The position numbers were made by a program, and so were the translations under genes. A DNA stretch of 64,000 nt, from positions 25,680,838 through 25,744,837 of the forward strand of contig CM055067.1 in the NCBI GenBank assembly GCA_029204045.2, read 5' to 3'. The notes under the pieces are model-generated. The model was not told the DNA's origin. It saw only the letters and a list, made by a program, of their open reading frames with translations, and did no database searches. Positions 44,868 through 53,682 of the stretch are shown in pieces (position 1 is the first letter of the stretch; each line of letters opens with the position of its first letter). Source of the DNA: Tillandsia leiboldiana. Taxonomy: Eukaryota > Streptophyta > Magnoliopsida > Poales > Bromeliaceae.

Positions 44868-45160
44868 GGATCCGGATCAGGCTGTTCGATCCGGATCCCG
44901 AAGGTGGTTCGTTCATACATCGTCGCAATCCGGATCGTAGTCTCTTGATCCGGATCCCGAACGTTGAGTTTACCATCTACCTTGAACGATCCGGATCTTG
45001 CTTCGCAATCCGGATCCCGAACGTTGATGTTTGGTGAACTGTATGAACGATCCGGATCGTAGTCACATGATCCGGATCCCGAACCTTCGTTTTTCTGGAA
45101 TTGGCTGTTTCGTTATGACGATCCGGATCTCAGTTATCTCGATCCGGATCGCCGTCCGTA
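44868..45160. repeat. Array of palindromic GATCCGGATC motifs in the E9 U3
   Basis: Ten ATCCGGATC cores; most form the perfect 10 bp palindrome GATCCGGATC, and every second one or so is extended to GATCCGGATCCCGAAC. They lie upstream of the TATA box, as an enhancer array would. The 3' LTR has the same array at about 53909-54201 with one core mutated (GATTCGGATC). Confidence 0.9.
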
Positions 45161-45215
45161 AAATTCCAGAAATGGCAGGTTTTTGATTCTTATCACCTTC
45201 CTAGGGTTTCTAACC

Positions 45216-45224
45216 TATAAATAG
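45216..45224 (+). promoter_or_regulatory. E9 5' LTR TATA box
   Basis: TATAAATAG in CTAACCTATAAATAGACCC; the 3' LTR copy is at 54257-54265. Confidence 0.8.
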
Positions 45225-45502
45225 ACCCTATGTCTTTCTTTCTAGGGTCAATCCACATAGCCGTCATTTTCATATATCATCTTATACGGCTATAGATCCA
45301 CATATAGAGAAGAAAGGAAATCATTAGAGAATACTCTATGTTTCTTCATCTATATTGATTAGTTTGATTCTAGGTTTTCATACTCACATCTTGAGTTGAA
45401 TCAAACTAATGAATACTTAGATGGTATTTCCGATCTATCTTTGATCTAAGTATTCGGCGGATCATCACCACCCAAAAACAACGATTACCCCAAAATCGGC
45501 GC

Positions 45503-45680
45503 GTGGATTCGCGTGTCCTTGTGGATTCAAGGTTCAATCGCTCTCGTGGATTCGGAGCGAGGCACGTTCGTGGATTCGAAGGGTGCTATTGGGTGAAGAC
45601 CGTGGATTCGGTCGGACGTCGTGGATTCGACGTTGGACGCCGTGGATTCGGCGTTGGGCGCAGATCGTGGATTCGAGAAG
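45503..45680. repeat. GTGGATTCG repeats in the E9 LTR
   Basis: About nine irregularly spaced copies of GTGGATTC(G/A) downstream of the TATA box, so in the transcribed leader; repeated in the 3' LTR (54544-54720). E6 has related CGAATCCACG units in its LTR (about 37668-37760). Confidence 0.8.
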
Positions 45681-45979
45681 CGTCTGGAGCGAGCGGAGAA
45701 GATCCTCTAGGAGCGTATGGAAAAGGTTGAGTCGTAAGTGTGTACGGTAAATCACCTTGTACGTGTTTTAATTCTAGTGGATTTCTGCCGTGTTATCGGT
45801 CCCGTGGTTTTTTACTCCGGTGATGGAGTTTTCCACGTAAAAATCTTGCGAGTTATTTTCATTTCCGCATTGGGTTTTTTATCGCAACGATTTTTGAGTG
45901 TTTATACGTTTACACCTATTCACCCCCCTCTAGGTGTTTCTTCCCCTATTTAGATCCGTATTATTTACGACCCAACAAG

Positions 45980-45993
45980 TGGTATCAGAGCGG
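45980..45993 (+). promoter_or_regulatory. E9 primer binding site (initiator tRNA-Met)
   Basis: TGGTATCAGAGCGG, two bases after the LTR end. Confidence 0.93.
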
Positions 45994-46010
45994 GAATAGG
46001 GTTGTGAACA

Positions 46011-48032
46011 ATGGTTGAAGGTGGAAACATCAATCGACCCCCTTTCTTTGATGGAACAAATTATGCGTACTGGAAAGTACGGATGAAAGCCTTTTTATCT
46101 TCCATCGACGAAAGGGTGTGGCATTCAATTGAATCAGGATGGACTAATCCAACTGAACTTATCTCTAATGTTCACACCTTAAAACCTAGGTCGAAATGGA
46201 CCAAGGAAGAGTTTGAGTTATCTTCTTACAATGGCAAGGGAATTAATGCTATTTTTAATGCCTTATCTCAAACTGAATTCTCTCGCGTCTCGGCATGTGA
46301 GACTGCGAAAGAAATCTGGGATGTTCTCCAGGTTACACATGAGGGAACTAACCTCGTGAAGATTCAGAAACTGCAGATGCTTACGAGCAAGTTTGACTCT
46401 ATCTTGATGGCAGAAAATGAATCTTTCACGGACTACTATACACGATTGCAAGACATCGTAAACTCATGTGCTAATCTGGGAGAGAAGATTCCAGAATTTA
46501 AGATTGTAAGAAAAATCTTAAGAACTCTTCCTGAACGATTTCGCCCAAAGGTTACTGCCATTGAAACTATTAAACACCCGGACGAAATACGTGTAGAGGA
46601 ATTAGTTGGTTCATTACAAACTTATGAAATGACTTTTAATACTAACAATTCTTCTGGAAAAGCATCCACTTCTAAGTCTTCAGGTTATGCGTTGAAAACA
46701 ACTAAGGAAGAAGACGCGGATACATCCTCCTCGGACGATGACGAGAACCTTTCTATGGAGGAATTTGAGAAGCAGCTCGCTCTCTTGACAAGGAATTTTC
46801 GCCGCAACTTTCGAAGGGGTAATTCAAGCAAATCTCCATCCTTCGGAAAGTGGAACAAAGGCAAGGGTACTCCAAGTCACAAGTCAAGAAAGCAGGAGAA
46901 CTTCTCAAAGGATAAGAAAAGTTCAGAAGGACAACTGCAATGCTTCAAATGTCGAGGCTACGGCCACATTGCAACGGAGTGTCCTAACAAGTATCCGGCA
47001 AAGAAGAAGGCGATGCAAGTCGTCACTTGGGATGACAACTCAACGTCAAATGAGTCGTCTTCAAGTGATGAAGAAAAGAGCTCCACAGCATTCCACGCGT
47101 CCACATCTTCACCATTCATGTGCTTTATGGCAAGTACGTCTGAATCATTGTCCAACTCCACTGTTGAAAAGAATGCAATGGACAATGAATCGGATGATTC
47201 GGAAGGTGAAGAGTTTGCTCTAGCCTATCACAGATCTTTACAGGATTTAAAGAAACCGGCTAAGCAAAACAAGGGGTTGAGAGGGAGATTGCAGGATCTC
47301 GAAGAAGAAGTAAAAAGGGTAACTTCTCTCTCGACCGATCTTGAAGTGGAAAGGGATAGTTTGATAAAAGCAAATGTTTCCCTTCAAGAGTCCAATGAGC
47401 AGCTCGAGAAGAACTATATAGATATGGTGAACAAAGCAAACTACTTCTTGAAGCTCTATGGCGAGGGCCGACAGGAAAGACGGGAAATGACAGAGACCAT
47501 TCTCCAACTCAAGGATGACTTACAGCAATTCTCTTTAGGAAGGAGTAAGTTGGATAAACTCCTTGGTCTTGGTCAAACAAATCGGTTCGGCCTCGGGTAC
47601 ACTCAAACTGGAAACAGTCCAAGTTCGAGTGGGACAGTCTTTGTGCCTCAGTCGGTATCTCCTCCTCCGACACCGGAATTCAAGACAAACAACGACAACA
47701 AACCTACCTCATCCTCTTCGGAATCGTCAAGCTCAAAGGTATGTTTTCGTTGTAATTTTGCAGGGCACATCGAAAGAAATTGCGAGATTGGAGCTCAAAG
47801 AACAAATCAACCACATCTTGCAATTGCTACCAATAAGCTCACTTCCCGGAATTCAAGGAAGGATTTTTCAAAAGAAAAGAACATTGGTAGCACCTCAAAC
47901 AAGACGATGACAAAAGAAAAAGATCAATCATACAAGACGTCGTCTTCAAGGAGAATCTCTCAACCTTTACCAACATACTCCAAAACTCAAAAGGTTTGGG
48001 TATGCAAAGGTGAAACCCCTCCTTGTCTTTAA
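46011..48032 (+). CDS. E9 gag polyprotein (673 aa)
   Basis: Structural protein forming the virus-like particle. Starts MVEGGNINRPPFFDGTNYAY at the first ATG after the PBS. UBN2-type copia gag domain over about residues 1-220; acidic serine-rich linker; zinc knuckle CFKCRGYGHIATEC (311-324); long coiled coil (about 400-520); motif GYTQTG at 529-534; second zinc knuckle CFRCNFAGHIERNC (578-591). The length, coiled coil and two knuckles fit Sirevirus gags, some of which are reported to bind dynein light chain LC8; TQT is the core of a typical LC8-binding motif, so Y530-T533 is a candidate site (inference). The frame ends KVWVCKGETPPCL, overlapping pol by 23 bases. No in-frame defect. Confidence 0.92.
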   Translation: MVEGGNINRPPFFDGTNYAYWKVRMKAFLSSIDERVWHSIESGWTNPTELISNVHTLKPRSKWTKEEFELSSYNGKGINAIFNALSQTEFSRVSACETAKEIWDVLQVTHEGTNLVKIQKLQMLTSKFDSILMAENESFTDYYTRLQDIVNSCANLGEKIPEFKIVRKILRTLPERFRPKVTAIETIKHPDEIRVEELVGSLQTYEMTFNTNNSSGKASTSKSSGYALKTTKEEDADTSSSDDDENLSMEEFEKQLALLTRNFRRNFRRGNSSKSPSFGKWNKGKGTPSHKSRKQENFSKDKKSSEGQLQCFKCRGYGHIATECPNKYPAKKKAMQVVTWDDNSTSNESSSSDEEKSSTAFHASTSSPFMCFMASTSESLSNSTVEKNAMDNESDDSEGEEFALAYHRSLQDLKKPAKQNKGLRGRLQDLEEEVKRVTSLSTDLEVERDSLIKANVSLQESNEQLEKNYIDMVNKANYFLKLYGEGRQERREMTETILQLKDDLQQFSLGRSKLDKLLGLGQTNRFGLGYTQTGNSPSSSGTVFVPQSVSPPPTPEFKTNNDNKPTSSSSESSSSKVCFRCNFAGHIERNCEIGAQRTNQPHLAIATNKLTSRNSRKDFSKEKNIGSTSNKTMTKEKDQSYKTSSSRRISQPLPTYSKTQKVWVCKGETPPCL

Positions 48033-50568
48033 TCGTTCTACGATTAAATCTTGTATAGTTTATGTAGACTATTTTCTTTTCTTCTTTTTCTTTTGGCCAA
48101 CTCGTCAACCATCCTTGCAAGGTAAATTGTATATTTTTTTCTTATTGGTTGATGTTTTCTCTCGGTTTTCTTGGGTAGCATTTTTGAGAGAGAAAGCTGA
48201 TACGTTTGATTCTTTTCATGAGATTTGCCATCGTATTATGATTGAAAAGAATGAAAAGATCATTCGTGTTAGAAGTGATAGGGGTGGAGAATTCATAAAT
48301 TCAAAATTCATTGACTTTTGTACTTCAAATGGCATTAAACATGAATTCTCGGCACCCTATACACCTCAGCAGAATGGTGTTGTTGAGCGCAAAAACAGGG
48401 TTGTTCAAGAGATGGCGCGTGTGATGCTTCATAGCCGGAAATTATCGCTACATTTTTGGGCTGAAGCTGTGAACACCGCTGTCTATGTCATTAACAGAGT
48501 GTATTTGCGCCCAGGAACCTTGAATACACCATATGAGCTGTGGTTTAGTAGAAAACCGGATATCAAGTACTTTCGTATCTTCGGGAGTCGATGTTACATC
48601 TTACGTGACCGTGAAAATCTTGGAAAGTTTGACTCTCGAAGTGATGAAGGGATCTTTTTGGGTTATTCTACGAATAGCAGAGCATATCGAGTATTTAACA
48701 TTGAATCTAAGACGATCGTAGAATCTATAAATGTTAAAGTAGATGAAGCTTCTCATTTTGAATCAGAAAAATCTACCCTCGATATCTCTCTAGATGATGA
48801 TTCTCCTGCTAGTGCATCTTCTCATAATAATACTTCCAATATTAATGATGCATCTAATGGTTCTTCTAGTTTATCTGATGTGCAGGAATCATCTCGTGTA
48901 CCTCCGAGTACTCCGTTTCAACAAACGCTACGAATCTCCAAGGATCATCCGGAATCGAACATCATTGGAGATCCACAAGAAGGAGTTAGAACTCGAAGGC
49001 AGTTGGTTTGCGGATTTGCTTGCTACGTATCTTTAATCGAACCAAAGACAATAGATGAAGCTCTTCAGGATGACTACTGGATTAAAGCAATGCAGGAAGA
49101 GCTTCATCAATTTGAGCGAAACAAAGTCTGGGAATTAACGAAGCCTCCAAAGCAACATAATGTGATAGGTACCAAATGGATCTTCAAGAACAAGAAAGAT
49201 GAAGATGGTACTATCATCAGGAACAAGGCACGACTAGTTGCTCAAGGCTACTCTCAAGTAGAAGGTATAGACTTTGACGAAACTTTCGCCCCTGTAGCTA
49301 GACTCGAGTCCATTCGTATATTGTTTGCTATTGCTTGTCATTTTAAAATCAAATTATTTCAAATGGACGTCAAGAGCGCATTTCTAAATGGGTTTTTAAA
49401 TGAGGAAGTTTATGTAGCTCAACCGAAAGGTTTTGTAGATCATAAACAACCTAACCATGTTTTTCGTTTGAAAAACGCTCTTTACGGTCTGATACAAGCA
49501 CCGCGAGCATGGTACGAAAGGTTAACAAAGCACCTTTTGGAGAAGGGCTATACTCGAGGGGGAGCTGACAGGACTCTCTTTGTGAAGCATTATCAAAATA
49601 ATTTCATTGTAGCACAAATCTATGTCGATGACATTGTATTTGGTGCAACAAAAGATAATGATGCTTCTAAATTCGCGGAGACCATGGAAAGCGAATTTGA
49701 GATGTCCATGATGGGCGAACTGTCTTATTTTCTTGGATTGCAAATTAAACAAAATGATGAAGGTATTCACTTGAGTCAATCCAAGTATGCACTGGAGTTG
49801 GTCAAAAAGTTTGATCTAGAAAATTGTAAAGATTTTCCAACTCCAAGGGGAACTAGCCACAAGGGACTTGGAAGTGAATCACATAGTGAGAATGTAGACG
49901 AGAAACTGTATAGAAGTATGATTGGAAGTCTACTTTACCTCACGGCTAGTCGCCCGGATATATCCTTTAGTGTTGGGATTTGCGCGAGTTATCAATCAGC
50001 ACCAAAGGAGGTTCACCTGAAAGCGGTGAAACGGATCATCCGGTACATCAAAGGATTAATTAATTTCGGAATTTGGTATCCTATGGGAACAAGTCTGGAC
50101 ATTGTTGGATACTCAGATGCCGATTGGGCAGGATCAGTGGATGATCGGAAAAGCACGAGTGGTGCATGCTTCTATCTTGGCCATTGCCTTGTTGCATGGC
50201 ACAGTAAAAAGCAGAATTGCATAGCACTCTCGATTGCCGAAGCGGAATACATTTCAGCTGGAAGTTGCTCAACTCAACTCATTTGGATGAAAAGCGTATT
50301 GAGTGACTTCCGCATTTCAGCATCTTCGGTAACAATTCTTTGTGACAACACAAGTGCAATTAACATTTCTAAAAACCCTGTGTTGCACTCTAGAACAAAA
50401 CATATTGAACTTAGATATCATTTTCTTAGAGAGCTAGTTGAATCAAATACTCTTCAACTTTCATATATTTCAACTGAAGATCAATTAGCTGACTTTTTAA
50501 CAAAACCTTTGGATCAAAAACGTTTTATTCATTTGCGAAAAGCAATTGGTATGCTTTCTTTGAAATAA
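48010..50568 (+). CDS. E9 pol: integrase core-RT-RNase H (852 aa), protease missing
   Basis: An open frame in +1 relation to gag. The first 45 residues (with an F-run) match nothing I know. Then the integrase core starts inside the domain (LLVDVFSRFSWVAFL), with SDRGGEF and PQQNGVVERKNR. The copia RT follows (WIFKNKKDEDG, LFQMDVKSAFLNG, YVDDIVFGA at about 49621) and RNase H (YSDADWAGS, CDNTSAI, TKHIELRYHFLRE). The protease (DSG) and the His-Cys pre-integrase domain are absent, so several hundred residues were deleted between gag and pol. The usual catalytic VDD of the core reads VDV here. The predicted start Met lies in the junction and may not be used. The product cannot process itself, so mobility would need help in trans. 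Confidence 0.9.
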   Translation: MKPLLVFNRSTIKSCIVYVDYFLFFFFFWPTRQPSLQGKLYIFFLLVDVFSRFSWVAFLREKADTFDSFHEICHRIMIEKNEKIIRVRSDRGGEFINSKFIDFCTSNGIKHEFSAPYTPQQNGVVERKNRVVQEMARVMLHSRKLSLHFWAEAVNTAVYVINRVYLRPGTLNTPYELWFSRKPDIKYFRIFGSRCYILRDRENLGKFDSRSDEGIFLGYSTNSRAYRVFNIESKTIVESINVKVDEASHFESEKSTLDISLDDDSPASASSHNNTSNINDASNGSSSLSDVQESSRVPPSTPFQQTLRISKDHPESNIIGDPQEGVRTRRQLVCGFACYVSLIEPKTIDEALQDDYWIKAMQEELHQFERNKVWELTKPPKQHNVIGTKWIFKNKKDEDGTIIRNKARLVAQGYSQVEGIDFDETFAPVARLESIRILFAIACHFKIKLFQMDVKSAFLNGFLNEEVYVAQPKGFVDHKQPNHVFRLKNALYGLIQAPRAWYERLTKHLLEKGYTRGGADRTLFVKHYQNNFIVAQIYVDDIVFGATKDNDASKFAETMESEFEMSMMGELSYFLGLQIKQNDEGIHLSQSKYALELVKKFDLENCKDFPTPRGTSHKGLGSESHSENVDEKLYRSMIGSLLYLTASRPDISFSVGICASYQSAPKEVHLKAVKRIIRYIKGLINFGIWYPMGTSLDIVGYSDADWAGSVDDRKSTSGACFYLGHCLVAWHSKKQNCIALSIAEAEYISAGSCSTQLIWMKSVLSDFRISASSVTILCDNTSAINISKNPVLHSRTKHIELRYHFLRELVESNTLQLSYISTEDQLADFLTKPLDQKRFIHLRKAIGMLSLK

Positions 50569-51480
50569 ACTTCTTTTTGAAACCTTTGCTTAAAATAGGT
50601 TTTGTATTTGTTTTGTTCTATTCAATATCTATGTTTATACATAGGATAGTAATTGAGCATAGATCTTAATTGACTTTAATTGCATCTTTTCGCACATTTA
50701 GAAATTTATTATGCTTTTGCCATCATAATATTTCTTTGTTGCAATGATCGTTTATGTTAATTAAATCATCTTCTAAAGTGATCAAAGTCAATTTCTCTCT
50801 CAATGATCTCTTGGTATAGTCATTATCTTATTTGACTGTTTAGTCAAGTATGAAATCGAGATCAATTTTTGGTTGAATACTTTATATCTTAAATAATTGA
50901 TAGCCAATTGAGGGGGAGTCAAAGATAATGTAAAATGCTCAAAAGATGTGGAAAGAGTTACATCCCAATGAGGAGTGTGAAAACTACCACCACATGGAGG
51001 AAAGAGCTACCACCTCGGTCGTCCGAGTATTGTGTGCAGCTACCACATGTATACCAAGCATGGTTGTTCAAATTTTTGATTAAGTAAAATGCATGTTGAA
51101 ATACTTGACTCTGTCAAATTTCAAGGTTGGTATAAGGTGGGATTTTAAAGAAAGATGCTCAAAGAGCCACTCTCTTCAACAGATTGTCTAGAAATATTAT
51201 CTACCATATTTGGGATTTCAAACATCTATTGATCTTTGTATTTCATTTTCTTTACCGAATTGATTATTTGATAAAGGCATTACTCATAAGATCAAGTTAG
51301 ATGTAATTGAAGGTGTTCAACTTTAAGGGATTTAATTCTTGTAAATTTTCGTTTCATTTTTGGATATTACTGATAGATTTGGCATAATCTAATTCTTGTT
51401 GTGTGAAACGATGTGTTTTGTTTAAAGTTGATACACCTTTGTGCTTACAATCTTTTTCTGGTTTTTCTTGAATTTCTCTG
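50569..51480 (+). other. E9 post-pol spacer with an internal polypurine tract
   Basis: AT-rich, no reading frame recognised. ATTGAGGGGGAGTCAAAG at about 50908-50925 resembles the functional PPT. A short CTACCAC motif recurs at about 50983-51055. Confidence 0.6.
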
Positions 51481-51507
51481 AAATTTTTCTAAAGAAAAAG
51501 TTGGGGC

Positions 51508-51660
51508 CGATCCGGATCGGGCAAGGTGATCCGGATCCCGAACGCAGGTTTTCTCCTGCGGGCTGACGATCCGGATTGGACCTGCCGATCCGGATCCCGA
51601 ACGCAGTTTTTTCACTGCGGGTAGCCGATCCGGATCGCAAGCTCGGGAGGATCCGGATCG
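51508..51660. repeat. Second GATCCGGATC palindrome array, upstream of ORF3
   Basis: Five exact ATCCGGATC cores and one variant (ATCCGGATT), again with the extension GATCCGGATCCCGAACG, here followed twice by a small inverted repeat (CGCAG...CTGCG). The arrangement upstream of a TATA box mirrors the LTR U3. Confidence 0.88.
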
Positions 51661-51672
51661 CGGCTAGGTTTT

Positions 51673-51680
51673 TATAAAGA
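51673..51680 (+). promoter_or_regulatory. Predicted ORF3 promoter TATA box
   Basis: TATAAAGA just downstream of the palindrome array and upstream of a pyrimidine-rich leader (CTTCTCTCTAG, TCATCCTCC). Confidence 0.6.
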
Positions 51681-51794
51681 ACAAAAGGGTTTTGATTTCT
51701 TTTACTCCAATCTTTTGTTCAAAAGTTTCCAGAGCGCTTCTCTCTAGATTTCATCCTCCTTGGAAGCTTTCTAACTCAAGTTCTTCAGTTCCAA

Positions 51795-52174
51795 GTAAGT
51801 TTTATTGATCAAAATCTCGGTTTTTCACCGTTTTTCTCTTTTCCTCCTCAAACGTACGAAATTCTTGGATCGATTTTGTTTGTGGATGGTTTTTGATCAA
51901 ATTTCTTTTGAAATAAGAACTCTGGGTTGTTTAGTTTTGATTATATGCTAGGTTTTTTCCTGATTAACGGATTTTTAGGCTTCGATTTCTAAAATTTCGG
52001 TTTTAGGGCATATAATAAGGATTTTCGAAAATCATGCAATTGATCTATCTTTAAAAGTCCTTTTGCAAAACTAATTTGATTCTTAGTCTCTCTACATGAT
52101 TATGATTGTTTGGGTACAATTTTTTCAATTTTTGAAAACTAAGAATTTTTGTGTTCTTGAGTTGGTTTTCACAG
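51795..52174 (+). other. Predicted 5' UTR intron of ORF3 (380 bp)
   Basis: Donor CCAA|GTAAGT, T-rich interior, acceptor GGTTTTCACAG|GACACC. After removal, the first ATG downstream of the TATA box is the ORF3 start at 52241; I see no earlier ATG in the exon parts. Confidence 0.55.
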
Positions 52175-52240
52175 GACACCTTCTTAACTCAAGCACTTTG
52201 ATCATTGTCACTCTCTTGGTTAATCCTGTTACTAGTCACA

Positions 52241-52804
52241 ATGGTGCACAAGAGTACATCTGAAAAAGAGGAACCAGATATTTCAACAGGAGATAAGACA
52301 ACCGAAGGCAGGGAGGACAGCTCAGAGTACGATACTGAAGAATGGGATGAATTCTTCAAAGATGTTCAACAGAAGATTGATGAGCAAAACAGGAAATTTG
52401 TCAAAGGCAAAAGGCTCATGAAATCTGCATCAACAACTAAGCAATATACAAGACGAAAGGATGTCTTAAGAAGTGAAAGTTATCATAGTGGGCCTCTTAC
52501 TAGAGCTCGCTCACTCTCTGGGGTTCTACAAACTGAATCTCCATGGGTTAAGGGATTGGATGCACCATCTGCTTCTAGACAGCATCCATCACACTCGAAA
52601 AGACAGGGTACAGACGCTGTTGTATTGGAATCGCTTCGCCAGGAACAACAAAGACTCTCGGCTGCACAAGAGAGGACATCGAAAGAACTTCAGCGGATTT
52701 CCTCTGATCACAAGAAGATCAAGAAGAAGTGTTCAACTATTTCGACAATGCTTAAAGGGATTTTGAGCAAGCTGAGTTGTACCAGCTCAGACTCCTCCGA
52801 CTGA
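52241..52804 (+). CDS. E9 ORF3, unknown protein (187 aa) after pol
   Basis: Starts MVHKSTSEKEEPDISTG; the frame is open from 52205, but the ATG at 52241 is the first in the predicted spliced leader. Acidic N-terminal third (REDSSEYDTEEWDEFFKDVQQKIDEQN), a basic serine/arginine middle, and a C-terminal stretch likely to form a coiled coil (LRQEQQRLSAAQERTSKELQRISSDHKKIKKK). No signal peptide or transmembrane segment once the 52241 start is used. The position after pol matches the extra (sometimes called env-like) ORF of Sireviruses, but this protein is short and not membrane-like. I do not recognise the family. Its own predicted promoter and intron suggest separate expression. Confidence 0.7.
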   Translation: MVHKSTSEKEEPDISTGDKTTEGREDSSEYDTEEWDEFFKDVQQKIDEQNRKFVKGKRLMKSASTTKQYTRRKDVLRSESYHSGPLTRARSLSGVLQTESPWVKGLDAPSASRQHPSHSKRQGTDAVVLESLRQEQQRLSAAQERTSKELQRISSDHKKIKKKCSTISTMLKGILSKLSCTSSDSSD

Positions 52805-53670
52805 ACTGCACCTTCCTTTCCTTTTGTGCAGGATTACGTTTTTAGGATTTAGTTTTATACTTACGTTAGCTTAGTTCTCAGGTTTTACATTTTATTGGAA
52901 CTTTTTACTCTCCTCACATTTCGTAGTCTTAACTACATTTTGGCTTTGTTTTGTGACAAAAAGGGGGAGAGAGTTAGAGAGAACTTTGAACAATGTTGAC
53001 TGCATGAAACATCGAGAACTTTGAACAATGTTGACTGCATGAAACATCAAGGTAAGTGAACAATGTTTGATATGAAAACTGGATGAACATCAAGGTAAGT
53101 ATTACTTCAACTTCCATTCTCAACTTGAGGTTTTTCAGCTGTATGAATGCATGCCTCGACTAACTATTTGCTAACTATTTGGGCATGTAATATAACTAAC
53201 AAGTTGATGTTCACTAACAAGTTTGTGACACTTGGTTTTTGATTGCATAGAAGATATGTTGGTTCTTAACTCTGATCAATTACATATCTATATATATATA
53301 AGTATTGTCACAAACATGTTCATGACATTTGGTTTTTACGTGCAAAGAAGATATGTTGGTGTTTTTTTAACTATGATCAGTTTACATATCTGAATATAAA
53401 TGTCATGGTAAGTATAAATGAGTTTAAACTTCATCTCTGTTTGTGGTTTTTGAATGATACAAAATTCTTGAGGTATCTAACGATTTCTTTTGTCAAGAAT
53501 GATTTCTTTTTGCAGAGAGTACAGATGTCTAAGTCTAGAGTCTGTTTTAGGAGTTTAACTCATGTATTGTATTTTGGATCTCCATTGTAAATTTTTGTTG
53601 TATGGTGATAGCAACAAAAATATCTTTTTGAATTTTCTTTAGTGGATCTGTGTTTTGTCACGAAACCGCC
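52805..53670 (+). other. E9 spacer between ORF3 and 3' LTR with duplications
   Basis: A GGGGGAG tract after TTTTGTGACAAAA (52950-52970) resembles the real PPT region TTTTGTCACG...GGGGGAG. A 35 bp tandem duplication lies at about 52978-53048 (GAACTTTGAACAATGTTGAC twice), and a diverged duplication of about 100 bp at 53220-53405 (both copies contain AGAAGATATGTTGGT). No gene recognised. Confidence 0.65.
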
Positions 53671-53682
53671 AAAGGGGGAGAT
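53671..53682 (+). promoter_or_regulatory. E9 polypurine tract
   Basis: AAAGGGGGAGAT immediately before the 3' LTR start TGTTACGG. Confidence 0.93.

Larger units (their letters stand above)
44642..45977 (+). repeat. E9 5' LTR
   Basis: Starts TGTTACGGAATTTGAG, ends TACGACCCAACA. U3 contains ten copies of ATCCGGATC between 44868 and 45160, then a TATA box (45216-45224), then a block of GTGGATTCG repeats (about 45503-45680) within the transcribed part and the CACCCCCCTCTAGG motif near the end. Confidence 0.95.
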
